Shown here: positions 1 through 6,600 of the stretch, one piece after another
How the letters are laid out: each line of letters opens with the position of its first letter
Position numbering within the stretch: position 1 is the first letter of the stretch
DNA from: CAIUMH01 sp037142475
GTDB taxonomy: Bacteria > Actinomycetota > Acidimicrobiia > Acidimicrobiales > RAAP-2
Direction: 5' to 3'
Assembly (NCBI GenBank): GCA_037142475.1
Contig: JBAXAR010000024.1
Location: 1 to 23,535, forward strand
DNA length: 23,535 nucleotides
Made by a program: the position numbers and the translations under genes
Notes under the pieces: model-generated
What the model was told of the DNA's origin: nothing
The model's database searches: none
The model's input: only the letters and a program-made list of their open reading frames with translations

Positions 1-55
1 AGGACATCACCCTCTCAAGGTGAAGACACGGGTTCGAATCCCGTTGGGACTGCCA
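1..55 (+). tRNA. tRNA-Glu (anticodon CTC), 3' part only
   Basis: The 5' acceptor strand and most of the D-arm lie left of the window. What remains folds as expected: anticodon stem TCACC (7-11) with GGTGA (19-23), a 7-nt loop with CTC at 14-16, a T-arm ACGGG-TTCGAAT-CCCGT, a 3' acceptor strand TGGGACT, discriminator G and an encoded CCA at 53-55. The CTC anticodon reads GAG (Glu). The 3' end and downstream flank recur in degenerate form at 1698-1745, which suggests use as an integration site. Confidence 0.93.
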
Positions 56-83
56 CTCGCCAGATTGAGAACGAACGGGGTGG
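35..83 (+). repeat. Left copy of degenerate direct repeat (tRNA 3' end plus flank), att-like
   Basis: This segment runs from the T-loop of tRNA-Glu to 28 nt beyond CCA. It aligns with 1698-1745 with 41 identities, 7 mismatches and one 1-nt gap over 49 columns. The tRNA position and the foreign-looking cargo between the copies are what is seen with elements integrated at tRNA 3' ends. The copies are not identical, so any integration is old, or the repeat is a relic tRNA duplication. A weak hairpin (CGGGG at 76-80 with CCCCG at 90-94) just after the tRNA could end its transcript. Confidence 0.6.
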
Positions 84-117
84 TCGCATCCCCGGAGAGC
101 GATGGATTATCGCGTTC

Positions 118-531
118 GTGTCGTACGATTGGCAGATGGGTTGGGTTCCGCCCAAAATCGAAGACGTGGCACAAGAGATGGCGAAATGTTTGGTCGAAGG
201 TGACGAAGCATCCGCACGTCGATTGGCATTTCGGTTTGTCGAGCACGTTGACAAACCAATAACCAATTATCGAACCGAGATGGTCGCAGCGAGGTTCACG
301 ACCACCGGTAGCAAGCGGTTCGACGCCCTCCTGGCTGGGTTAGCGGAACTTTCGTGCGCCACGCACCACGACGTGGCCCCCAATTGGGTCAATGACGAGG
401 AACTCTTCCTCAACGAATTGTGGTTTGTCTCGGAGATGCCCCTCTTGCACGGTGAAGCATTGGCGCACAGTCCGATCTCCTTGGCGCGGCGCGGAGTCTT
501 CGTGACCCAGGGAAGTTTGACCTACGCCTAA
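118..531 (+). CDS. Small conserved hypothetical protein paired with a nucleotidyltransferase-like gene
   Basis: The product has 137 residues from GTG 118; the ATG at 136 (residue 7) is an equally possible start because neither has a clear ribosome binding site at good spacing. The sequence looks like a family often found directly upstream of nucleotidyltransferase-like (DUF6036-type) genes in actinobacteria. Recognisable parts are an N-terminal helix with 'ARRLAFRFVEH', a central 'RFDALLAGLAEL', a W-rich stretch 'ELWFVSEM', and a C-terminal 'AHSPISLARRGVFVT'. That recognition is from memory of the family, not a search. The TAA stop (529-531) shares its last A with the ATG of the next gene, so the two were co-translated. 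I see no signal peptide or membrane segment. The partner is broken, so this may be an orphan half of a two-gene, possibly toxin-antitoxin-like, unit. Its function is unknown. Confidence 0.72.
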   Translation: MSYDWQMGWVPPKIEDVAQEMAKCLVEGDEASARRLAFRFVEHVDKPITNYRTEMVAARFTTTGSKRFDALLAGLAELSCATHHDVAPNWVNDEELFLNELWFVSEMPLLHGEALAHSPISLARRGVFVTQGSLTYA

Positions 532-767
532 TGACAATGTTGAACCGCGAGACATTGCTCAAAAGGGGTGTGGCTACTGCACTCCACTGGATAGCCCTAT
601 TGCTCAATGCACTCGATCGCTTGGATCGCGAACTTGAACCCCTGGGCGTCCGGGCCGAGATCTTCGTTGTGGGGGGTGCGGCGATGGCGATCGCCTACGA
701 CCGCCCTGCCCCGAGTTTGGTGGCGTTGAACGAATGGGCTCAATGGCAAGCGACCGATCACCTGTGA
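531..767 (+). pseudogene. Truncated nucleotidyltransferase-like (DUF6036-type) gene
   Basis: The frame starts at ATG 531, overlapping the previous stop by one base, and gives 78 residues. Residues 45-58, FVVGGAAMAIAYDR, match the Gly-Gly-Ala-Ala-Met-Ala strand of nucleotidyltransferase-fold proteins of the DUF6036/AbiEii type. In such proteins this motif is followed by the acidic metal-binding motif (about 'TxDhD'), which is absent here. After residue 58 the sequence changes character and the frame ends within 21 codons. The break falls where the 18-bp repeat at 706-723 begins, which suggests deletion or insertion through a mobile element. A catalytically dead remnant is likely. The stretch 'HWIALLLNALDRL' near the N-terminus is more hydrophobic than I would expect for this family. 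Confidence 0.62.
706..723 (+). repeat. 18-bp exact direct repeat, left copy (possible IS end remnant)
   Basis: CTGCCCCGAGTTTGGTGG occurs here and again, identical and in the same orientation, at 1637-1654. The two copies bracket the vapBC module. The second copy is preceded by TGAT, giving TGATCTGCCCC, which resembles terminal sequences of some IS3-family elements. No transposase reading frame is seen nearby, so this is at most a relic. The 100 bases that follow (724-840) hold no convincing gene. Confidence 0.55.
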
Positions 768-865
768 GGTGGCGGAGGAACTGGGTGACGAGGCTTCCAG
801 CCGTTGAGGAAGGGGGACGCTGCATGGCGAATCTTCCATCAAGGACAGACTGATGAATACTCATG

Positions 866-881
866 TGCTACTTTTGCAGCA
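866..881 (+). promoter_or_regulatory. Imperfect dyad and -10-like element before the antitoxin start
   Basis: TGCTACTTTTGCAGCA is an imperfect palindrome (TGCT...AGCA arms) ending two bases before ATG 883. It contains TACTTT at 869-874, placed so that transcription could begin at or next to the ATG, as in leaderless actinobacterial mRNAs. VapBC-type operons are usually autorepressed by antitoxin-toxin complexes at operators in this position. The operator role is inferred. Confidence 0.4.
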
Positions 882-882
882 T

Positions 883-1143
883 ATGGAGACCATCGGTGTT
901 CGAGAACTCCAACAGCACGCATCGGCGGCACTTCGTCGAGTCGAGCGGGGCGAGACGCTCGGCGTGACTGATCGAGGTCGTCTCGTCGCTCTCCTGACGA
1001 GTCCCTCGGCTGCTCGAGGAGCCGGTGCACTCATTGCCGCCGGGAGGGTCCAGCCAGCGCGCAAGCGCTCCCGCCTCCCTGATCCTGTTCCTTCCGTGCA
1101 CCGAATCGCCGATGTTCTCGACGATCTTCGCAACGAATCCTGA
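883..1143 (+). CDS. Phd/YefM-type (VapB) antitoxin
   Basis: The product has 86 residues from ATG 883. It begins METIGVRELQQHASAALRRV, the typical N-terminal DNA-binding start of Phd/YefM-family antitoxins, followed by 'ERGETLGVTDRGRLVALL', the second conserved block. The C-terminal half, rich in Arg, Pro and Ala and ending 'IADVLDDLRNES', would be the toxin-neutralising tail. An upstream in-frame ATG at 853 has an AAGGA ribosome site (841-845) and would add ten residues. I prefer 883 because the family normally starts at that methionine and a leaderless promoter fits it. The toxin gene follows after 8 bp, so the two form one operon. The expected role is to bind and inactivate the PIN toxin and repress the operon. 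Confidence 0.88.
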   Translation: METIGVRELQQHASAALRRVERGETLGVTDRGRLVALLTSPSAARGAGALIAAGRVQPARKRSRLPDPVPSVHRIADVLDDLRNES

Positions 1144-1151
1144 GTTCGACC

Positions 1152-1556
1152 GTGTGGTACCTCGATACCTCAGCGTTCCTGAAGCTCATCGTGTCCGAGG
1201 AGGAAACTGAGGCCATGCGGGACTTCGTGGCTGAGGTGGGAGATATGTGGTCCTCTCAGCTTCTCGTCACTGAATCCCTGAGAGGTGCTGCTCGCTTGGG
1301 TATCGATGGGAGTCGGGTGATCGAGGCGCTTGACACTGTATCTCTGGTCATGCCTGGTGCTGAGACGTTTTTCACTGCGGGGGAACTCGGGCCATCGTTG
1401 CTTCGTTCTCTCGACGCAATCCACCTTGCCACTGCTCTCGAATTGGGGAGTGATCTCAATGGGATGGTGACCTATGACGTCCGCCAGCGCGAGGCCTGCG
1501 TCCACCATGGGATTGAGTGGGTGACCCCTGGGGGTATGAATAAAGGGGCACTTTGA
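1152..1556 (+). CDS. PIN-domain ribonuclease toxin (VapC family)
   Basis: The product has 134 residues from GTG 1152 (MWYLDTSAFLKL...), a usual length for VapC toxins. The four acidic residues of the PIN active site are visible: Asp5 in 'YLDTSAF', Glu41 in 'VTESLRGA', Asp88 in 'SLDAIHLATA' and Asp109 in 'VTYDVRQ'. They coordinate Mg2+ or Mn2+ for cleavage of RNA, in characterised VapCs usually tRNA or rRNA. The frame is intact, with no sign of decay. It lies 8 bp after its antitoxin. The pair sits between the two 18-bp repeats and inside the degenerate att-like repeat, so it probably arrived with a mobile segment and may have stabilised it. Confidence 0.9.
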   Translation: MWYLDTSAFLKLIVSEEETEAMRDFVAEVGDMWSSQLLVTESLRGAARLGIDGSRVIEALDTVSLVMPGAETFFTAGELGPSLLRSLDAIHLATALELGSDLNGMVTYDVRQREACVHHGIEWVTPGGMNKGAL

Positions 1557-1636
1557 ATTCTGTAGCTCATGATGGTTTCAGTGAAGGATGGAAAACAGAC
1601 GCACTGAATCACACCGGGTTTCCTGGAGGCTCTGAT

Positions 1637-1654
1637 CTGCCCCGAGTTTGGTGG
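1637..1654 (+). repeat. 18-bp exact direct repeat, right copy
   Basis: Identical to 706-723. It lies 81 bp after the vapC stop, so the repeats enclose about 0.93 kb of which vapBC is the only intact content. Recombination between them would delete the module cleanly. Confidence 0.55.
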
Positions 1655-1697
1655 AGCCGAATCCATGCGCGTGAAGCAATTGGAGTTAGTTCCACGG

Positions 1698-1745
1698 CGA
1701 ACCCGTTGGGGCCGCCACTTGCCATACCGAGAACGACCGGGGTGG
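1698..1745 (+). repeat. Right copy of degenerate tRNA-Glu 3'-end repeat, att-like
   Basis: This 48-nt segment matches the tRNA-Glu T-loop, 3' acceptor, CCA and 28 nt of downstream flank at 35-83. The 5' two-thirds of a tRNA are not present upstream of it, so it is a partial copy, not a second tRNA gene. It marks the probable right border of the tRNA-adjacent segment. Confidence 0.58.
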
Positions 1746-1814
1746 CTCATGGAACGGAACGAGGTCCATTCCTCATGCGAGTTCGACGCCCCATGACTGG
1801 AGAATTGTGGTGAC

Positions 1815-1838
1815 GCGGCTGCTCTGATCTGCAGCCGC
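1815..1838 (+). terminator. GC-rich hairpin, terminator-like, without T-tract
   Basis: GCGGCTGC (1815-1822) pairs perfectly with GCAGCCGC (1831-1838) around an 8-nt loop. A short palindrome GTATG-T-CATAC follows at 1840-1850. There is no T-run, which is common for actinobacterial terminators. It could end leftward-arriving transcripts before the lipoprotein gene. Confidence 0.4.
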
Positions 1839-1860
1839 TGTATGTCATACTTCGCGATGT

Positions 1861-1877
1861 GTTGTTGCTTCAACAAC
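1861..1877 (+). promoter_or_regulatory. 7-bp inverted repeat upstream of the lipoprotein gene
   Basis: GTTGTTG-CTT-CAACAAC is a perfect inverted repeat with a 3-nt centre, 25 bp before the GTG start at 1903. It could be an operator or a 5'-UTR hairpin. The arms are AT-richer than the surroundings, which favours a protein-binding site over a terminator. Confidence 0.35.
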
Positions 1878-1902
1878 CAATGGAGATGATTGGGAGAGAT
1901 CG

Positions 1903-2460
1903 GTGATCCTTCGAACCAACGGTGAGAACGCGTCGTCAGACCGTCGAACGGGTCGTGGACGCTCTGTTGCTCGAGCCGGTGCACTCAGCTCGTTCGCATT
2001 CCTTGCCACTGCGTGTGGAACGTCTACCTCGATGCCGCCAACGACCACCTCGCATAGTTCAAGCACTTCGGTACTGGATCTACCAGCGACGGGAAGCGTG
2101 GGCGGTGTGATCTTGGAAGTGACCTCTTCGCCTCGGGCCGGTAAGGCCGGATCAGCCCAGATCACATCGAAGGCCACTCTGAAGGGAACGGTGGGGCCAG
2201 GGGCATTGAAATTCGCGTTGACGACGACGCCGGCGGATGGGTCAAAGAAGCCAGTTGATGTGCAGTCCGTGTCCGTGGCGAGCGCCGGTACGTTCTCTCT
2301 CCCGAAGGCGTACTCACCGTCGACCCCTGGACACTGGGCGGTAACGGTGACCTACGACCCGAAGGATTCGGCGCAGCCGTCGCTCAGTGTTTCTGGTCAA
2401 CCGCCACTCAAGGGGGCGAAGCCCCCCTTTCCGCAGCTGGTGACGATGATCAGCCGCTAG
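1903..2460 (+). CDS. Predicted secreted lipoprotein with Ser/Thr-rich linker
   Basis: The product has 185 residues. GTG 1903 is preceded by GGGAGAG (1892-1898) at good spacing. The N-terminus is long and Arg-rich, followed by a short hydrophobic run ending FAFLATAC-G, with Cys38 as the likely lipidated residue. The lipobox is not ideal, with Ala at -3. A linker rich in Ser, Thr and Pro (about residues 40-62) separates it from a beta-rich domain whose second half, 'TFSLPKAYSPSTPGHWAVTVTYD', looks like an Ig-like fold. I recognise no catalytic motif. The gene stands alone, followed by hairpins and the convergent tetR gene. After its TAG stop the same frame stays open for 59 more codons. An extracytoplasmic location is well supported; the function is not known. 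Confidence 0.68.
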   Translation: MILRTNGENASSDRRTGRGRSVARAGALSSFAFLATACGTSTSMPPTTTSHSSSTSVLDLPATGSVGGVILEVTSSPRAGKAGSAQITSKATLKGTVGPGALKFALTTTPADGSKKPVDVQSVSVASAGTFSLPKAYSPSTPGHWAVTVTYDPKDSAQPSLSVSGQPPLKGAKPPFPQLVTMISR

Positions 2461-2720
2461 GAAACCTGCAGCGGTGAACCGCCGAATGTGGATCCAGCGC
2501 CATTTGGTGGCCTCACGACTCCGCTGCCCAGTGACAGAACAGCTGAGCGTGGCCATACCGCTGACAACCTCACCGCGCCCAAGGCGCTATTCGTGAGTCC
2601 AGACGGACCTGTCAAGATGACGCGTGGAGCCTCGGCGTGACGATGAACCTGGATCGCTTTATCCACAGTCAAGGCTGAGCCATCGTGGCGAGAGGTACGC
2701 CGGGGTTCTGGAATGCCTTC

Positions 2721-2734
2721 GGGCACGGGTGCCC
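2721..2734. terminator. Hairpin between convergent genes
   Basis: GGGCAC (2721-2726) pairs with GTGCCC (2729-2734), with CTTC/GAAG able to extend it outward with a bulge. It lies between the lipoprotein gene and the convergent tetR gene and could act in either direction. There is no T-tract. Confidence 0.3.
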
Positions 2735-2777
2735 TCATGAAGGTTCGTCGGCTCGCGCTCCCAGTAGTCCTCGCCAT

Positions 2778-2792
2778 CTCCGCCGGGCGGAG
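2778..2792 (-). terminator. Hairpin 23 nt past the tetR stop
   Basis: CTCCGC-CGG-GCGGAG is a perfect 6-bp GC-rich stem with a 3-nt loop. It is placed as expected for an intrinsic terminator of the minus-strand tetR gene, though no U-tract follows. Confidence 0.42.
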
Positions 2793-2814
2793 AGGGCGAT
2801 GCCGAGATGACGCC

Positions 2815-3477
2815 CTAGGGAATGCGCAGGGGTGCGAGAGCGGCCGGGATGGCAATGGCGAGCCACCGCTCCGGCTCTTCCATGTTGAACTCATTGAATG
2901 TTCGGCTGAGTGCCAGACCGTGGAAGAAGGCTGCGTAATCGTACGGGTCAAGTTCCGGGTTGAGGATTCCGCGATCCTGAGCTCGCTTGAGTACGTCGGC
3001 CTGGGCGGCGAGATAGCCATCTTGGAGCCACATGATGGACGCCAAGAGTTCTGGTCGTTCGAGCGCGTTGGCGTAGACGGAGATCCTACTTTTTCGCGTC
3101 ATCGCTGCGTCCGGATCGGTGGCGATGCGAGTGAGCTGCAGGGCAATGAACTCGCAGAATTCCTCGTTTGTGGCGATCTGGTCAACCATTCGGAGTTGCT
3201 CGGCGGGCTCGTCAATCGCGAGACGAAAGAAGCGTTCGAATTCGGCCGCTCTGATCAAACCTTCACGATCGGAAAAATGATGACGAAGTGAACCCTGCGA
3301 CGCGTGAGCTTCCTCGAGGACTTTGTTGATCCTGAAGCCAGCCACTCCGTGCTCGTCGAGGTTATTGATTGCAGCATCCAAGATTGCCTGGACCGTTGGG
3401 ATTTTTTTGGCAGGGGCAACCGGTCGTCCCACGATCGGGCTGTCGTGTGGGGCTGTGTCCCTTGAAGAGGGCGTCAT
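2815..3477 (-). CDS. TetR/AcrR-family transcriptional regulator
   Basis: The product has 220 residues, the usual size for the family. An N-terminal extension of about 25 residues precedes the DNA-binding domain (about residues 27-75). Its helix-turn-helix reads through 'FRINKVLEEAHASQGSLRHHFSDREGLI' (shown here in two parts: FRINKVLEEAHA, then SQGSLRHHFSDREGLI), matching the TetR consensus with Gly62, Ser63, His66, His67 and Phe68. The C-terminal ligand domain is all-helical, with 'YAAFFHGLALSRTF' near the end. The ATG at 3477 lacks a clear ribosome site. The gene is divergent from the giant surface-protein gene with 185 bp between them, the usual layout for a local repressor. The ligand is unknown. 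A perfect 6-2-6 palindrome at 3526-3539, in what would be its 5' leader, is a candidate operator. Confidence 0.92.
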   Translation of the reverse strand: MTPSSRDTAPHDSPIVGRPVAPAKKIPTVQAILDAAINNLDEHGVAGFRINKVLEEAHASQGSLRHHFSDREGLIRAAEFERFFRLAIDEPAEQLRMVDQIATNEEFCEFIALQLTRIATDPDAAMTRKSRISVYANALERPELLASIMWLQDGYLAAQADVLKRAQDRGILNPELDPYDYAAFFHGLALSRTFNEFNMEEPERWLAIAIPAALAPLRIP

Positions 3478-3525
3478 GGGGAGGGTCCGTTCTTTTCTGG
3501 CTGGCCATGATTCCTTGATGCCAGC

Positions 3526-3539
3526 GAGAACGAGTTCTC
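3526..3539. promoter_or_regulatory. Perfect palindrome, candidate TetR operator
   Basis: GAGAAC-GA-GTTCTC is a perfect inverted repeat with 6-bp half-sites, of a size typical for TetR-family operators. It lies 49 bp upstream of the tetR start, downstream of the proposed tetR -10. Binding is inferred. Confidence 0.45.
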
Positions 3540-3556
3540 ACCATGGGGCACCTCGA

Positions 3557-3562
3557 ATCATA
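3557..3562 (-). promoter_or_regulatory. -10-like hexamer for tetR, with adjacent AT-rich palindrome
   Basis: On the minus strand this reads TATGAT, five of six matches to the sigma-70-type -10. No good -35 is seen at 17 bp. The adjacent AAATG-ATG-CATTT (3564-3576) is a perfect palindrome that would overlap the promoter. Confidence 0.35.
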
Positions 3563-3662
3563 AAAATGATGCATTTCGTCAGTGACAGATCGTACGGGAA
3601 TCTCCTAACTTCCATGCAGGGGGAAGTGGTTCCGCCGTGAGGTCGTGGGTCGTAGAGGGTGC

Positions 3663-6600
3663 ATGAATCGTCCCCAAACATTTCTTGATCCTCTTGCTCG
3701 TCGTAAGAGTGGGCAGACCGGGTTCGGCCGCGCCCTGACGACTCTTGTGTTGATTGTCGCCATGGTGACCTCGTTCGTCGGAATTCAGGTCGCCGGTGAG
3801 AAGAAGGCGGGGGCGACGACGCGCTGCGGCTCTGCGCCACAACCCTCCGCTCTTTGGTTCAATTGCGATCTCTCAGATCGAGATCTCACCAACGCCAACC
3901 TGACCAACGCCTCCCTCGTCGGAGCCAACCTCGCCAACACCAACCTCACCGGCGCCACCCTCGACGGCGTGATGACCGGTGGGGTCGACGGCACCCCCTC
4001 AGCGCTGCCGAACGGTTGGAAGCTCGCAAAGGGTTACCTCGTCGGTCCTAAGGCCTACCTCTCTAACGCCGATCTCCGAAACGCCAACCTCACCAATGCC
4101 AACGTCAGTGGAGCCAACCTTACCGACGCCAAACTCACCGGCGCCACCCTCGACGGTGTCAGCTCCGGTGGGGTCGTCGGCAGGCCAGCAACGCTCCCGA
4201 TCGGTTGGATACTCGTCAACGGTTCCCTCGTAGGCCCGAAGGCCAACCTCACCGACGCCAACCTCACCGGTGCCGACCTCACTGCCGCCACCCTCGACGG
4301 TGTGAGTTCGGGTGGGGTCCACGGCACCCCCTCGGGGCTTCCGGAAGCGTGGATGCTCGTCAATGGCTACCTCGTGGGCCCGAACGCCAACCTCACCGGT
4401 GCCAACCTCACCGGTGCCAACCTCACCGGTGCCAACCTCACCGACGCCAACCTCACCGGTGCCACTCTTTCGAGCGCCACGCTGACGAACGCCAATCTCA
4501 CCAATGCCGTCCTTGATGGTGCCACCCTTACAAACACCAGGCTCACCGGCGCCACCCTCGACGGCGTGAGTTCGGGTGGGGTCCACGGCACCCCCGTAGC
4601 GCTTCCGACTTTCTGGACTATCGCCAATGGCTACCTTGTGGGCCCGAACGCCAACCTCGCCGCTGCCGACCTCAGCAGTGCCAGTCTGAACAATGCTGAT
4701 CTCGCCGGCGCCGACCTCAGTGCTGCCACTCTCACGAATGCCCACTTTTCGGGCGCCACCTTTACTCAGGCCGACCTCACCGGTGCCATGTTCACCAACG
4801 CCATTCTCACCGGTGCTGATTTCACTGGTGCAACGCTCACCAGGGCGTCTGTTCTCAATGCCACGTTGACGAACGCCATCCTGACCGACGCCAATCTGAA
4901 CGGAGTGAGGTCGGGCGGAATCCAAGGGGTCCCCTCGGCTCTCCCGCCTGGTTGGACGGTGGCCAAGGGGTACTTGATTGGATCGGGAGCGGATCTCACG
5001 GGAGCAAACCTCGCCAACGCAACGCTCACCAACGTTGACCTGACGAACGTCACCCTCACCAACGTCACCTCGGGTGGAATCATCGGAGTGCCGCTCGGCC
5101 TTCCCGACGGGTATCACCTCGTCAATGGGTACTTGATTGGATCAGATGTTGACCTCTCGAATGCCAATCTTTCCGGTGCCGACCTCACGGGTGCTGATCT
5201 CGTCGGAGTAACCCTGCTTCTGACCGACCTTTCCAATGCCAATCTTTCCGGAGCGGATCTTTCAGGCGCAGTCTTCGCCAGTACGAATCTCACCAACGCC
5301 AACCTCTCGGGCGCGAACTTCAAGGATGCAACCCTCACGGATGCCAACTTCACCGGCGCGACACTCACTGGTGGTGTTCAGTCCGGTGGCATTCATGGGA
5401 CGCCGAGAACTCTGCCATTTCCGTGGCGCGTGGAGAAGGGTTACCTGATCGGACCTGAGGCCGACCTGAAGGCCGCACTCCTGATGAACGCTGACCTTTC
5501 GTATGCCTACCTCACGGGGGCCGACCTTTCCTACGCCGACATCGTGGGCGCGAACATCGGTCACACTTTTTTTGATGGGGCCAATCTTCGACGCATCACC
5601 TCAGGACCGGGCAATGGCCCTGCGAGTGACCCACCGGCTTCGCTTCCGGTTGGTTGGCGTTTTGACAAGGGCGCGCTGATTGGAGATCCCGGCCTCCAGT
5701 GCGGCGATAGCTGGATCAACCGTTGCAAAGCGAGTGGCTTCCCCGAAGGGGTGACCGAGGGTTGGGCCGGTAGTCGCTACTTCGGCCCCAAGGCCTTCCT
5801 GGTCGGCTTGAACCCCTTCGGCTACGTCGGTCTCCAGCTGGCAAACGCAAACCTCCCGGGAGCATTCCTCGAGGGAGCAAATCTCCAGCAGGCAAACCTC
5901 CAAGGCGCCAATCTCTCGGGAGCCCACCTCGGCGACGTGTCGCGCATGCCGGATGTTGCAAAAACGGCGGTGAACTCGTTGGTAAAGAAGTCCGTCCAAA
6001 GCCTCGCGTCCAAAGGCGCTGCGAAGGCCGTCGATGCGATACTCGGTGAGGCGAAGAGACTCTTCGGCAAGAAGGATGGGCTGAAGACCTCAGGCGGTGT
6101 CGATCTCCGGGGGGCGAACCTCCAAGGGGCAGACTTGAGTTTCGCCGACTTCACGGGGGCGAATCTCAGTGGGGCCGACCTCACCGGTGCGAACCTCAAA
6201 GGAACGATTCTCACTGGAGCGGACCTCTCTGGGGTGACCATGTCGGCATCAGGGCCAGGACACCCAGCAAATTGGTACGACGGCACTTCGTATGCCGGTG
6301 TGCGTAGCGGCAAGATCACCGCGACGAATCCACCCCATAGCCTCCCTCCCAATTGGAAACTCGTCAACGGATATCTCCTTGGCCCTGGTGCCGACCTCTC
6401 CTCATTCCCCAAGACGATGCCAACGATGAAACAAGTGAAAGCCGCTGTTGCCGAGGGCATGAAAACGGGAGGGAGTTTCAAAGACGCCTTCTCGCAGCTC
6501 GGCAGCACCGCGAAAGCCCTCTTCGGCGGGTTCACGACCGGGGACTTCACCTCCCAGGGAGATGGGGATGTCCTGACCGAGTGGGTCAGTGACACGGCTG

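Larger units (their letters stand above)
1557..1902. other. Non-coding stretch with mobile-element relics
   Basis: I find no convincing gene here. It contains the second 18-bp repeat (1637-1654), a related sequence just before it (CACCGGGTTTCCTGGAGGCTC at about 1610-1632, alignable with 1638-1660), the degenerate tRNA-derived repeat (1698-1745) and two hairpins. The two related sequences look like nested ends of insertion elements, but no transposase remnant can be read. Confidence 0.5.
2461..2814. other. Gene-poor stretch with hairpins and a possible fossil signal-peptide start
   Basis: No intact gene is supported. The lipoprotein frame continues open after its stop to a TGA at 2638-2640. 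At 2737 an ATG begins MKVRRLALPVVLAISA, which has the form of a signal peptide. That frame then runs into the antisense of tetR with no plausible mature protein, so it may be the severed 5' end of a former exported-protein gene. Two perfect hairpins lie at 2721-2734 and 2778-2792. Confidence 0.45.
3478..3662. promoter_or_regulatory. Divergent promoter region between tetR and the giant gene
   Basis: This 185-bp interval is more AT-rich in its middle than the flanking genes and holds palindromes at 3526-3539 and 3564-3576 and a TATGAT-type -10 for tetR. For the rightward gene the best candidate is GTGACA (3582-3587), an 18-bp gap, and TAACTT (3606-3611), which is weak. AGAGGG at 3654-3659 is the likely ribosome site for ATG 3663. 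Confidence 0.5.

Noticed and set aside
1690..1745. A second tRNA gene
   Set aside because: Only the T-loop, 3' acceptor and CCA regions resemble tRNA-Glu. No anticodon arm or D-arm can be formed upstream.
1472..1984. Minus-strand frame of 170 codons across the vapC end and the island border
   Set aside because: It crosses the tRNA-derived repeat and the IS-like relics, lacks family resemblance and overlaps vapC antisense.
2713..3291. Plus-strand frame of 192 codons
   Set aside because: It lies mostly opposite the well-supported tetR gene. Only its first codons from 2737 look meaningful (signal-peptide-like).
3999..5117. Long minus-strand open frame (372 codons) opposite the pentapeptide region, and further ones at 5822-6595, 6402-7172, 7206-7853 and 7850-8725
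   Set aside because: They are antisense shadows. The repetitive plus-strand codons, with few stop complements, keep the opposite strand open and give low-complexity Gly/Glu/Val or Arg/Ser/Pro products with no recognisable domain.
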